From: Bradyrhizobium elkanii USDA 76
GTDB lineage: Bacteria > Pseudomonadota > Alphaproteobacteria > Rhizobiales > Xanthobacteraceae
NCBI RefSeq assembly: GCF_023278185.1
Contig: NZ_CP066356.1
Coordinates: 3,402,001-3,466,000, forward strand
DNA: 64,000 nt
Direction of reading: 5' to 3'
Part shown: piece after piece, positions 45,552 through 53,763 of the stretch
Layout: each line of letters starts with the position of its first letter
Position numbering within the stretch: the stretch's first letter is position 1
The notes under the pieces: model-generated
Seen by the model: the letters and a program-made list of their open reading frames with translations, nothing else
Told to the model about the DNA's origin: nothing
Databases searched by the model: none
Program-made: the position numbers and the translations under genes

Positions 45552-46613
45552 ATGATAAGATTCGGCCTGCTTGGGTGTGGGCGCATTGCCAAGCGCCATT
45601 CTGACCTTTTAGGAGGCAATCATATTGCAGGAGCGTGCTTGGTTGCGGTATGCGACCGAGTTCGCGTGCGGGCTGATGTGATCGCCGAGAGGTTCGGCGT
45701 TGCGGCCTACTCGGACATGGATAACTTTCTTGCTCGCAAGGATATCGATGCCGTCGCCGTGCTGACGCCGAGCGGGCTGCATCCCGCGCATGTGATCGCC
45801 TGCGCCAAGGCCGGCAAGCACATCGTGGTTGAGAAGCCAATGGCGCTACGGCTGCAGGACGCCGACGACATGATCCGGGCCTGCGACCAGGCCGGCGTCA
45901 AAATGTTCATCGTCAAGCAGAACCGCTTCAACGTGCCGGTGGTCAAGGCGCGCGAGGCGCTCGATGCCGGCCGCTTCGGCAAGCTGATCCTGGGGACGGT
46001 CCGGGTGCGCTGGTGCCGCGACCAGGCCTATTACGACCAGGACGATTGGCGCGGCACCTGGGCCTATGACGGCGGCGTGCTGACCAATCAGGCAAGCCAC
46101 CATGTCGACATGCTGGAGTGGTTCTTCGGCGAAGTGGTGAGCGTGCATGCGCGCGCGGCAACAGCGCTGGCCAAAATCGAAACCGAGGATACGGCCGTCG
46201 CGACGCTGAAGTTCCGCAACGGCGCGCTCGGGATCATCGAGGCGACCACCGCGACGCGCCCGACCGATCTTGAGGGCTCGCTCTCGATCCTGGGCGAAAA
46301 GGGCACGGTCGAGATTTCGGGCTTCGCGGTCAACCAGATCCGGCACTGGCGCTTTGTCGACGAGCTGCCGTCGGACAAGGACGTCGTGGAGAAGTTCTCG
46401 GTCAACCCGCCCAACGTCTACGGCTTCGGCCATCAGGCCTATTATCACCATGTAGTCGATTGTCTGGTGAACCAGCGCGCCGCGCTGGTCGATGGACTCG
46501 AGGGCCGCAAGAGCCTGGAGCTGATCTCCGCCCTCTACGAGTCGATCGAGACCGGCGAGGAGGTCGCACTGCGCTTCACGCCACGGCTGAGCCGGCTGGG
46601 CGTCGTTTCGTGA
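45552..46613 (+). CDS. WbpB/WlbA-type UDP-sugar 3-dehydrogenase (second copy)
   Basis: Gfo/Idh/MocA oxidoreductase of 353 residues, the same length as the copy at 11461. NAD site RFGLLGCGRIAKRHSDLL, EKP motif VVEKPMALR, MFIVKQNRFNVPVVKA, catalytic region GGVLTNQASHHVDMLEWFF, and SLSILGEKGTVEISGFAVNQ. ATG 45552 is preferred to 45486 because the protein family starts at MIRFGLLG. It is coupled by overlap (GTGA) to an acetyltransferase and then an aminotransferase, the three steps that follow one another in UDP-GlcNAc3NAcA synthesis. GC-rich from about 45700 on. An alternative 3-keto-sugar substrate is possible. Confidence 0.82.
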   Translation: MIRFGLLGCGRIAKRHSDLLGGNHIAGACLVAVCDRVRVRADVIAERFGVAAYSDMDNFLARKDIDAVAVLTPSGLHPAHVIACAKAGKHIVVEKPMALRLQDADDMIRACDQAGVKMFIVKQNRFNVPVVKAREALDAGRFGKLILGTVRVRWCRDQAYYDQDDWRGTWAYDGGVLTNQASHHVDMLEWFFGEVVSVHARAATALAKIETEDTAVATLKFRNGALGIIEATTATRPTDLEGSLSILGEKGTVEISGFAVNQIRHWRFVDELPSDKDVVEKFSVNPPNVYGFGHQAYYHHVVDCLVNQRAALVDGLEGRKSLELISALYESIETGEEVALRFTPRLSRLGVVS

Positions 46614-47077
46614 ACCGGCCGGAGGTGCATCAGGCCAGCGTGCGCGATGTCGCGTTCGGCGAACGCGTCAAGATCGTCGAGCCCTGCAACCTCTATGGCT
46701 GCAAGCTCGGCGACGACTGCTTCGTCGGCCCCTTCACCGAAATCCAGAAGGGCGTGATCGTCGGGGCGCGCACCCGCGTGCAGTCGCATGCCTTCGTCTG
46801 CGAACTCGTCACCATCGGCGAGGATTGTTTCGTCGGCCACGGTGTGATGTTCGTCAACGACACGTTCTCCACCGGCGGCCCGGCGCGTGGACGCAAGGAG
46901 CTGTGGCGCGAGACGGTGATCGGCAACCGGGTGTCGATCGGCTCCAACGCGACGATCATGCCGGTCAGGATCGTCGACGACGTCGTCATCGGCGCCGGAT
47001 CGGTGGTGACCAAGGACATCACGATATCAGGCACCTATGCCGGCAATCCGGCGCGCCGGCTGCTGACGAGCCAATAG
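46610..47077 (+). CDS. Hexapeptide-repeat N-acetyltransferase (WbpD/FdtC-like)
   Basis: 155 residues from GTG 46610, whose start overlaps the oxidoreductase stop. Beta-helix repeats: CNLYGCKLGDDCFVGPFTEI, VIVGARTRVQSHAFVCELV, TIGEDCFVGHGVMFVND, VIGNRVSIGSNATIMPV and VVIGAGSVVTKDI, ending AGNPARRLLTSQ. Shorter than WbpD at 30196 and without its C-terminal cysteine pairs. With an aminotransferase following, N-acetylation of an amino sugar nucleotide is the likely reaction. The sugar may be GlcNAc3NA uronate or another 3-amino sugar. Confidence 0.8.
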   Translation: MNRPEVHQASVRDVAFGERVKIVEPCNLYGCKLGDDCFVGPFTEIQKGVIVGARTRVQSHAFVCELVTIGEDCFVGHGVMFVNDTFSTGGPARGRKELWRETVIGNRVSIGSNATIMPVRIVDDVVIGAGSVVTKDITISGTYAGNPARRLLTSQ

Positions 47078-47095
47078 GGCAATAGGGGAATATCG

Positions 47096-48193
47096 ATGGC
47101 GGTGCCGTATGCCGACCTGCAACTGCAATACCAGTCCATCAAGGGCGAGATCGACGCTGCGATCGCCGGCGTGATCCGCGACAACGCCTTCATTCGCGGC
47201 AGCTATGTCGACGCCTTCGAGCGCGAATTTGCAGCGGCGGCCGAGGTCGCTCATTGCGTGTCCTGCGCCAACGGCACCGACGCGCTTTACCTCGCCATGC
47301 GGGCGCTGAAGGTGAAGCCGGGCGACGAGGTGATCACGACGGCGCATTCCTGGATCTCGACCGCGGCGATGATCACCCATTCCGGTGCCACCGTCGTATT
47401 CTGCGACACCGACGAGGCCACGTTCACGATCGATCCGGCGGCGATCGAGGCCGCGATCACGCCGCGCACGGTCGGCATCATCCCGGTGCATCTCTACGGC
47501 CAGCCCGCGGATATGGACGCGATCATGGCGATCGCGCAGAAGCACAAGCTGTGGGTGATCGAGGATTGCGCCCAGGCCCACCTCGCGCGCTACAAGGGCC
47601 GCATGGTCGGTACCTTCGGCGCGGCCGCGACCTATTCATTCTATCCCGGCAAGAATCTCGGCGCGATGGGCGATGCCGGCGCGGTCGTCACCAACGACGC
47701 GGCCCTCGCCGAGCAGATGGCCATGCTGGCGCGCCATGGTGGACTGGTGAAGCACCAGCACCACATCGAAGGCATCAACAGCCGGCTCGACGGCATGCAG
47801 GCGGCGATCCTCTCCGCCAAGCTGCCGCATCTTGCCGCCTGGACCGAGGCCCGGCAGGCCGCGGCCGAGGTCTATGATGGCGGCCTCAACCAGATCGAGG
47901 ATGTCGTGGTGCCCGAGGTCGCGCCGGCACGCAGCCACGTCTATCACCTCTACACGATCAGGCATCCGCGCCGCGACGCGCTCGCCGCCCATCTCAACGC
48001 CAACGGCGTGCAGACCGCCATCAACTATCCCACCGCGCTGCCGTTCCTGCCGGCTTATGCTCGGTTCGAGCATCGGCCGGAGCAGTTCCCCAACGCGCAT
48101 CGCGATCAGGGCCGGATTCTCTCGCTGCCGATGTTCGCCGAGATCACGCGCCAGCAGCAGGACGAGGTGATCGAGCTGATCCGGAAGTTCTGA
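47096..48193 (+). CDS. wbpE: DegT/DnrJ/EryC1 sugar aminotransferase (WbpE-like)
   Basis: PLP-dependent nucleotide-sugar aminotransferase of 365 residues. Motifs: VPYADLQLQYQSIKGEI, ANGTDALYLAMRAL, TTAHSWISTAAMI, VHLYGQPADM, IEDCAQAHLARY with the PLP-ring aspartate, and the Schiff-base lysine in FYPGKNLGAMGDAGAVV. It is the only such enzyme in the window, so it would serve both WbpB-like enzymes by putting an amino group on the 3-keto sugar with glutamate as donor. It starts 18 bases after the acetyltransferase stop. WbpE is favoured by context; FdtB/QdtB-type enzymes for 3-amino-6-deoxy sugars look similar. Confidence 0.85.
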   Translation: MAVPYADLQLQYQSIKGEIDAAIAGVIRDNAFIRGSYVDAFEREFAAAAEVAHCVSCANGTDALYLAMRALKVKPGDEVITTAHSWISTAAMITHSGATVVFCDTDEATFTIDPAAIEAAITPRTVGIIPVHLYGQPADMDAIMAIAQKHKLWVIEDCAQAHLARYKGRMVGTFGAAATYSFYPGKNLGAMGDAGAVVTNDAALAEQMAMLARHGGLVKHQHHIEGINSRLDGMQAAILSAKLPHLAAWTEARQAAAEVYDGGLNQIEDVVVPEVAPARSHVYHLYTIRHPRRDALAAHLNANGVQTAINYPTALPFLPAYARFEHRPEQFPNAHRDQGRILSLPMFAEITRQQQDEVIELIRKF

Positions 48194-48228
48194 TCGCGAT
48201 CGCGACCACGCGCCTGACGCTGTGGTCT

Positions 48229-48759
48229 TCAGCTCCCGAGCAGCAGGGGCCTCAGGAACTTTTCCAGATTGGATCCCGAGAACAGGTAGCCCTTCAGCCC
48301 GGCCGCACGTGCCGCCTCGAGATCCGTCGGCTGATCGCCGACCAGAAAGCTGCGTTCGACGTCGACCGGAAAGCGTTCCAGCAGATCATTGATCATGCCC
48401 GGCGCCGGTTTGCGGCGGTGGCTGACCTGCCGATATCGTTCAACCGTCCCTTCAGGATGGAACGGGCAGTATTCAAAGGCGTCGATATGCGCGCCGATCC
48501 TGCCGAGCTCATCGGCCATCCAGTCGTGAAGCCGCCGCACGTGTGTCTCCTCGTAGAGACCCCTTGCGACGCCCGACTGGTTGGTCACGACGAACGCAAA
48601 ATACCCCATGTCGTTGACAGCCTTGACCGCCTCGCGCGCGCCGTTGATCCAGACCAGCCTGTGGCTTTCGAACAGGTAACCGATGTCCTGGTTCAGGACG
48701 CCGTCCCGATCGAAGAACACGGCCGGCCTTCGCGGCTGATCTCCGGAAGCGCTGCTCAT
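48229..48759 (-). CDS. HAD phosphatase, GmhB-like
   Basis: HAD-superfamily histidinol-phosphate/heptose-bisphosphate phosphatase of 176 residues. Catalytic loop FFDRDGVLNQD, motif II VVTNQSGVARG, motif III RRKPAPGM and motif IV VGDQPTDLEAA are all present. GmhB normally binds zinc through CxH and a later CxC; here CPFH is present but the later pair is replaced by VSHRR, so the zinc site is incomplete. Role may be heptose-bisphosphate dephosphorylation for LPS core or another sugar phosphate. It converges on the aminotransferase gene with 35 bases between. Confidence 0.8.
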   Translation of the reverse strand: MSSASGDQPRRPAVFFDRDGVLNQDIGYLFESHRLVWINGAREAVKAVNDMGYFAFVVTNQSGVARGLYEETHVRRLHDWMADELGRIGAHIDAFEYCPFHPEGTVERYRQVSHRRKPAPGMINDLLERFPVDVERSFLVGDQPTDLEAARAAGLKGYLFSGSNLEKFLRPLLLGS

Positions 48760-48863
48760 GAGGTGATGATCCGTCCGTCTCCACGAGGCATGAGCTAGCT
48801 CAATAGTTCACAACGCCGCGCGCGACAAATGTTGACCGATCATGCCCCGTGTGGTCTCGACGG

Positions 48864-50087
48864 TTATCGCTCGTCCGCAATCACCTTGCCGTCGTTCGGC
48901 AGCGAGCCGGTGCCGACGAGTTCGACGGTGCCCCCCAGCTTGGTGACTGCACGCAGCGTCGCTGCAACCTCGCTCAACAGGGCATCCGGCGCCGAGGCAC
49001 ATTCGGCTCTCAGCGTCATCACGTCGGCCTCGCCGGCGCGCGTGACGACAAGGCGCATCCGTCCAAGCTCGGGATGGCGCTTGCCGATCTCCGCGATCTG
49101 CTCGGGGCGAACGAACATCCCCTTCACTTTGGTGGTCTGGTCGGCGCGGCCCATCCAGCCCTTGATGCGCATGTTGGTGCGCCCGCACCGGCTCGCGCCG
49201 GGCAGGGCGGCGGTCAGGTCGCCGAGCGCGAGGCGAATCCAGGGATGGTGCGGATCGAGCGAGGTCACCACGATCTCGCCGACGTCACCCGCCGCGACGG
49301 GATCGCCGGTGCCGGGTTTGACGATCTCCAGGATCAGGTCCTCGTTGACCGTCATCCCCTCGCGCGCCGCCGTCTCGAACGCGATCAGGCCGAGATCGGC
49401 GGTGCCGAAGGCCTGATAGGCCTCGACGCCGCGCGACTTCATCTCCTCCTGCAGCGATTTCGGAAATGCCGCGCCTGAGACCAGCGCGCGCTTGATCGAG
49501 GATACGTCGCGGCCGGCGGTAGCGGCGGCGTCGAGCAGGATCTTCAGGAAGTCCGGGGTGCCGCTATAGCCGACCGGGCGATAGGCCTCGATCAGTTCGA
49601 ATTGCTGCTCGGTATTGCCGGGGCCCGCCGGGATCACCGCACAGCCGAGCGCCCGCGCGGAAGCATCGAAGATGAAGCCGCCGGGGGTGAGGTGATAGCT
49701 GAAGGTGTTCAGCACCACATCCCCCTCGCGAAAGCCTGCCGCAAACAGCGCCCGGGCGCCGCGCCAGGGGTCCGCCTGGCGGCCCTCGGGCTCGAAGATC
49801 GGTCCGGGCGAGGTGAACAGCCGGGCGAACGAGCCGGGCTTGTCGGCCACGAAGCCGCCGAACGGCGGGGCGGCCTTGTGCAGGGCCGGCAGTTCCGACT
49901 TGCGCAGCACCGGCAGCCCGGCCAGCGCCTCCCGGCTGGTGATGGAGCCGGGATCGGCGCCCCTCAGCAAATTGGCATAGGCCGGCGCCGCCATCGCCTT
50001 GCGCAGCACCTCGGGCAGCCGGGCGAACAACGCGGCCTCGCGCTCGGCCGGATCGCGCGTTTCAAGGGCGTCGTAATGGTCGGTCAT
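48864..50087 (-). CDS. PaaK-like acyl-adenylate/CoA ligase
   Basis: Adenylate-forming enzyme of 407 residues related to phenylacetate-CoA ligase, which activates an aromatic or other carboxylic acid with ATP and CoA. Visible: an N-terminal part with AMAAPAYANLLRGADPGSI, the nucleotide region FTSPGPIFEPEG in place of the usual serine/glycine-rich loop, VGYSGTPDFL, YQAFGTADLGLIAFE, and the C-terminal RADQTTKVKGMFVRPEQI. The modified first loop means activity is uncertain. It is divergent from the AGE epimerase at 50183, sharing a short upstream region. It lies next to a transporter operon that contains another ligase. Confidence 0.78.
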   Translation of the reverse strand: MTDHYDALETRDPAEREAALFARLPEVLRKAMAAPAYANLLRGADPGSITSREALAGLPVLRKSELPALHKAAPPFGGFVADKPGSFARLFTSPGPIFEPEGRQADPWRGARALFAAGFREGDVVLNTFSYHLTPGGFIFDASARALGCAVIPAGPGNTEQQFELIEAYRPVGYSGTPDFLKILLDAAATAGRDVSSIKRALVSGAAFPKSLQEEMKSRGVEAYQAFGTADLGLIAFETAAREGMTVNEDLILEIVKPGTGDPVAAGDVGEIVVTSLDPHHPWIRLALGDLTAALPGASRCGRTNMRIKGWMGRADQTTKVKGMFVRPEQIAEIGKRHPELGRMRLVVTRAGEADVMTLRAECASAPDALLSEVAATLRAVTKLGGTVELVGTGSLPNDGKVIADER

Positions 50088-50182
50088 GGCAGGTCCTTGA
50101 GAGGATGTGCGCGGGTTGCGTGCCGGTCCGCCCGTGCTATCAGACGGTGACGGCTGACATTGGGACGGTTCCAGGGAGCACG

Positions 50183-51334
50183 ATGGCTGAGGCAGAGAGC
50201 GTTGCGGCGGACGAGGCCGCCGACGTCGTCGCGAGGCTGAAGCGCCGCATCATTGGCGAGGCCCTGCCGCTGTGGTCGACCGCGGGCTGGGACAGCACCG
50301 CCGGCGGCTTTGTCGACCGGCTGCACCAGGACGGGACAGCCGATCACGCCGCCCCGCGCCGGATCATGGTGCAGGCGCGCCAGATCTATTGCTACGCCAA
50401 GGCGGCCCAGCTCGGCTGGTATCCGGAAGGACGTGCGATCGCGCTGAAGGGGCTGGACTACCTGCTGGCCAAGGCCAGGGCGCCGGACGGCCGGCCTGGC
50501 TTCGTCCACAGCCTGACCGCAGAGGGCGGCGTGCACGATCCGCTGCGCGACACCTACGGCCATGCCTTCGTGCTGCTCGCGCTCGCGACCGTCTACGGCC
50601 TCGACCAGGACGCCCAGATCCGCGCCGAGATCGACGCGCTGCTGTCGTTCCTCGACACCCAGCTGCGCTCGCCCCATGGCGGCTTCCACGAAGGCCTGCC
50701 GCCCTCGATGCCGCGCCGGCAGAACCCGCAGATGCACCTGTTCGAGGCGATGATCGCCTGCTTCGATGCGACCCACGATTTGTCGTTCCAGAACCGCGCT
50801 GGCGATTTCTTCGCGCTGTTCCTGGCCAGCCTCTACGACAAGCAGACGCGAACCCTCGGCGAGTATTTCGAGGAGGACTGGTCGAAGATCCCGCCGGTCA
50901 GCGTCGAGCCCGGCCACCTCGCGGAATGGGTCTGGCTGCTGAAGGGATTTGAGCGCATCACCGGCTGCCCGACCGGGCGCCCGCGTGGCGAGTTGCTGGC
51001 ATCGGCGCTGCGCTATCGCGACGCGGCCACCGGCTGCCTGGTCGACGAGGGCGACGCCGAGGGCAACATCCGCCGCCACACCCGGCGGCTGTGGCCGCAG
51101 AGCGAGCTGGCGAAGGCCTGGATCGCGCAGGCCGAGTCGGGCGAAGCCGGCGCGGCGGACGAGGCGCGCGCTGCGCTGGTGCTGCTCGAGCGGCATTATC
51201 TCAGCCATCCCGTGACCGGCGGCTGGTACGATCAGTTCGACCGCGACGGCAATTCGCTGGTCGCCACGATCCCGGCGTCGTCGTTCTATCATGTGCTTTG
51301 CGCGGTCACTGAAGCCGAGCAGGTGCTCGGATAG
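50183..51334 (+). CDS. AGE-family epimerase/isomerase
   Basis: N-acylglucosamine 2-epimerase-type protein of 383 residues with an alpha/alpha-barrel. ATG 50183 follows GGGAG; the frame is open from 50105. Family stretches: LPLWSTAGWDSTAGGFVDRL, RIMVQARQIYCYAKA, DTYGHAFVLLALA, NPQMHLFEAMIACF, VSVEPGHLAEWVWLL, and GGWYDQFDRDGN. The histidines in YGHAF, MHLFEA and EPGHLAEW are the expected catalytic set. It may interconvert mannose and fructose or act on an N-acyl sugar; the sequence does not separate these. Its role beside the polysaccharide genes could be precursor supply. Confidence 0.85.
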   Translation: MAEAESVAADEAADVVARLKRRIIGEALPLWSTAGWDSTAGGFVDRLHQDGTADHAAPRRIMVQARQIYCYAKAAQLGWYPEGRAIALKGLDYLLAKARAPDGRPGFVHSLTAEGGVHDPLRDTYGHAFVLLALATVYGLDQDAQIRAEIDALLSFLDTQLRSPHGGFHEGLPPSMPRRQNPQMHLFEAMIACFDATHDLSFQNRAGDFFALFLASLYDKQTRTLGEYFEEDWSKIPPVSVEPGHLAEWVWLLKGFERITGCPTGRPRGELLASALRYRDAATGCLVDEGDAEGNIRRHTRRLWPQSELAKAWIAQAESGEAGAADEARAALVLLERHYLSHPVTGGWYDQFDRDGNSLVATIPASSFYHVLCAVTEAEQVLG

Positions 51335-51350
51335 AACCGCCTTCCTGGTC

Positions 51351-51391
51351 TGACGCGTTTTCTGCACACGCAACTCCGCCTGAAAACGCTC
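51351..51391. repeat. Dispersed repeat copy, opposite orientation
   Basis: Starts TGACGCGTTTTCT and ends GAAAACGCTC, the reverse complement pattern of the repeat at 653-702, with a diverged middle. It lies between the convergent AGE epimerase and livF genes, a place where such palindromes may end transcription from both sides. Confidence 0.6.
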
Positions 51392-51398
51392 ACTATCC

Positions 51399-52238
51399 TC
51401 ACAGCCAGCGCTTGCGCCGCTTGAAGCTCTTCAGGTTCTTGAAGCTCTTGCGCTGATCGCCGGCGCCGCCGAGGTAGAATTCCTTGACGTCCTCGTTGTC
51501 GCGCAGCTCGTCGGCGGAGCCGTCGAGCACGACCTTGCCCTGTTCCATGATGTAGCCGTGGCTCGCGACCGACAGCGCGGCGCGCGCATTCTGCTCGACC
51601 AGGAGGATCGTGACGCCGAGGTCGCGATTGATCTCCTTGATGATCGCGAACACTTCCTTGACGAGCAGCGGCGACAGCCCCATCGACGGCTCGTCCATCA
51701 GGATCATCTTGGGGCGCGCCATCAGCGCGCGGCCGATCGCGAGCATCTGCTGCTCGCCGCCGGAGAGATAGCCGGCGAGGCCGGTGCGCTCCTTCAGGCG
51801 CGGGAAATATTTGAACACCATGTCGATGTCATCGGAGACCTCGCCGTCGCGCCGGGTGAAGGCGCCGAGCCGCAGGTTCTCCAGCGACGTCATGTCGGCG
51901 ACGATGCGGCGGCCTTCCATCACCTGGAAGATGCCGCGGCGGACGATCTTGTCCGGATCGATGCCGTTGATGCGCTGGCCCTCGAACAGGATCTCGCCGC
52001 GGGTGACCTCGCCGTCCTCGGTCTTGAGCAGGCCGGAGATCGCCTTCAGCGTGGTCGACTTGCCGGCGCCGTTGGCACCGAGCAGCGCGACGATTGCGCC
52101 CTTCGGCACCTCGAGGCTGAGGCCGCGCAGCACCAGGATGACGTCGTCATAGACGACCTCGATGTTGTTGATGCTGAGCAGTGGCGGCGGCGGGACGGCC
52201 GTCGGCCCCGGGCGGGTGGCTTCGAGGGTTTCGTTCAT
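51399..52238 (-). CDS. livF: Branched-chain-type ABC transporter ATPase LivF
   Basis: ATP-binding subunit of a HAAT-family importer, 279 residues from ATG 52238. Walker A LLGANGAGKSTT, signature YLSGGEQQMLAIGRAL, Walker B MILMDEPSMGLSP, H-loop region ILLVEQNARAAL. N-terminal proline-rich and C-terminal basic tails (KSFKNLKSFKRRKRW) extend the core by about 40 residues. GTG 52250 is an alternative start. It is the last gene of the livG-ligase-livH-livM-livK-livF set and is set apart from livK by a repeat with a strong hairpin. Confidence 0.92.
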   Translation of the reverse strand: MNETLEATRPGPTAVPPPPLLSINNIEVVYDDVILVLRGLSLEVPKGAIVALLGANGAGKSTTLKAISGLLKTEDGEVTRGEILFEGQRINGIDPDKIVRRGIFQVMEGRRIVADMTSLENLRLGAFTRRDGEVSDDIDMVFKYFPRLKERTGLAGYLSGGEQQMLAIGRALMARPKMILMDEPSMGLSPLLVKEVFAIIKEINRDLGVTILLVEQNARAALSVASHGYIMEQGKVVLDGSADELRDNEDVKEFYLGGAGDQRKSFKNLKSFKRRKRWL

Positions 52239-52260
52239 GGTCTCGATCACTCTCCACTGT

Positions 52261-52380
52261 CGTCACCCGCGTTTCGTGCGCAACTGCGCACTCGAGCGGG
52301 TGACCCAGGATTCCAGAGGCGCCGGCGATCAATCGAGAGGCCGCAGCGTACTGGATCCCCCGCTTTCGCGGGGGATGACG
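52261..52380. repeat. Palindromic repeat with terminator-like hairpin
   Basis: Contains a perfect hairpin at 52355-52376, ATCCCCCGC-TTTC-GCGGGGGAT, and CGTCACCCGC paired with GCGGGTGACC near 52261-52305. It lies between livK and livF and could lower expression of livF or stabilise the livK transcript. It resembles a dispersed palindrome known from related genomes. Confidence 0.6.
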
Positions 52381-52419
52381 ATTGTTGTCGACGCTGCGCT
52401 GGGTGGCAGCCCCACGACC

Positions 52420-53703
52420 TCACCAGCCAAACCATTCGGGTTTGCGCGGCAGGTCGACGGTCTTCACCTTCTCGAGCTTGATCGTGCCCTTGCCCATCAG
52501 GTCGTTGATGTCGCCGTCGGTCGCGCCCGAGATCTTCGAGCGATACAGGTCGACCTTCGTGGTCGGGCGGTGATCCTTTTCGGTCCAGGTCGAGGGATTG
52601 CAGACGCCGTCCATGCCGGCCGGCACCCAATCCTTCTTCTGGTAGAAGCCCTTGGCGACGTTCTCGCCGGTGGCGCCGCCGTTCTTGGCAGCCCAGTCGA
52701 GCGCTTCCTTCAGATAGAGCGCGCTGCAGACCGCGGCGATGTAGTGCACCGGCCGATAGACCTTGCCGGACGGGTCGGACATCTTGGAGATTTCCATCAC
52801 CGTCTTCATGCCGGGCGCGTTGCCGCCCCAGCTCACCGCCGTGCGGAGCGGGAAGATCACGCCGTCGGCTGCATCGCCGGCGGTCTTCGCCGCGTTCTCG
52901 TCCATGCCCCAGACATTGCCGAGGAACTGGACGTCGACGCCGGCGGTCTTGCAGGCCTTCAGCACCGAGATGTTCGAGGCCGCCGTGTTGCCGAGATAGG
53001 CATAATTCGCGCCGGAGCTTTTCAGGCTGAGACACTGCGCCGAGTAGTCGCCGGGGGACAGCGCGAACACCAGCGGCGGCAGCACCTCGAAGCCGAGCTC
53101 GGTCGCCAGCGCCTCACCGGCCGCCTTCGGCGCGTTCGGATACGGATGGTTGGCGCCCATGTGGACGAATTTCGGCTTGCCGGGCTTACCCTTGGCCTTC
53201 CAGTCTTCGGCGGCCCAGGTCAGCATCGCGCGCATCGAGTCCGAATAGCTCGGACCGTAGAAGAAATTGTACGGCGCGGGCTTGGCCTTGCCGCTGGTGC
53301 CTTCCGGATCGGTCAGCGCGGCGGCGTAGGAGCCGGAGATGTCCGGGATCTTGTCCTGCGCCAGGAAGCCGGTGAGGGCCTCGGTATCCGCCGTGCCCCA
53401 GCCCATGATCGCCGCGACCTTGCCGTCGGGCGCCGACCATTTCTTGTACAGCGCGATGGCGCGCGGCACCTGGTAGCCATAGTCGTTGCTGTCGACATTG
53501 AGTTGCTTGCCGCCGATACCGCCGTTCTTGTTGACCCAGGCGAAGGTGTCCGCGACGCCCTGGCCATAGGGGGTGCCGACGTCGGACGTGCCGCCCGAGA
53601 GGTCCTGCAGATGGCCGATGGCGATCTGCGCCTGCGCAGTGGCGGCCGCGCTGCCGATCAGCAGCGCAAGGGAGACCGAGCTCAAAAGGGATCTAATCGT
53701 CAT
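52420..53703 (-). CDS. ABC transporter substrate-binding protein (LivK-like)
   Basis: Periplasmic binding protein of 427 residues with signal peptide MTIRSLLSSVSLALLIGSAA and cleavage near AQAQ-IAIGHLQDL. The mature protein has GVADTFAWVNKNGGIGGKQL and ALYKKWSAPDGKVAAIMGWG, typical of Peripla_BP_6 receptors for amino acids, short-chain amides or aromatic acids. GGAGGAAAG precedes the ATG. It probably binds the substrate later activated by the CoA ligase of the same operon, so an organic acid is more likely than leucine. Confidence 0.9.
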   Translation of the reverse strand: MTIRSLLSSVSLALLIGSAAATAQAQIAIGHLQDLSGGTSDVGTPYGQGVADTFAWVNKNGGIGGKQLNVDSNDYGYQVPRAIALYKKWSAPDGKVAAIMGWGTADTEALTGFLAQDKIPDISGSYAAALTDPEGTSGKAKPAPYNFFYGPSYSDSMRAMLTWAAEDWKAKGKPGKPKFVHMGANHPYPNAPKAAGEALATELGFEVLPPLVFALSPGDYSAQCLSLKSSGANYAYLGNTAASNISVLKACKTAGVDVQFLGNVWGMDENAAKTAGDAADGVIFPLRTAVSWGGNAPGMKTVMEISKMSDPSGKVYRPVHYIAAVCSALYLKEALDWAAKNGGATGENVAKGFYQKKDWVPAGMDGVCNPSTWTEKDHRPTTKVDLYRSKISGATDGDINDLMGKGTIKLEKVKTVDLPRKPEWFGW

Positions 53704-53763
53704 TTTTTCTTTCCTCCTGCTTATTCGTTGAACCGAATTTTGAGTTGCGTTCCGTGCCTTGCG

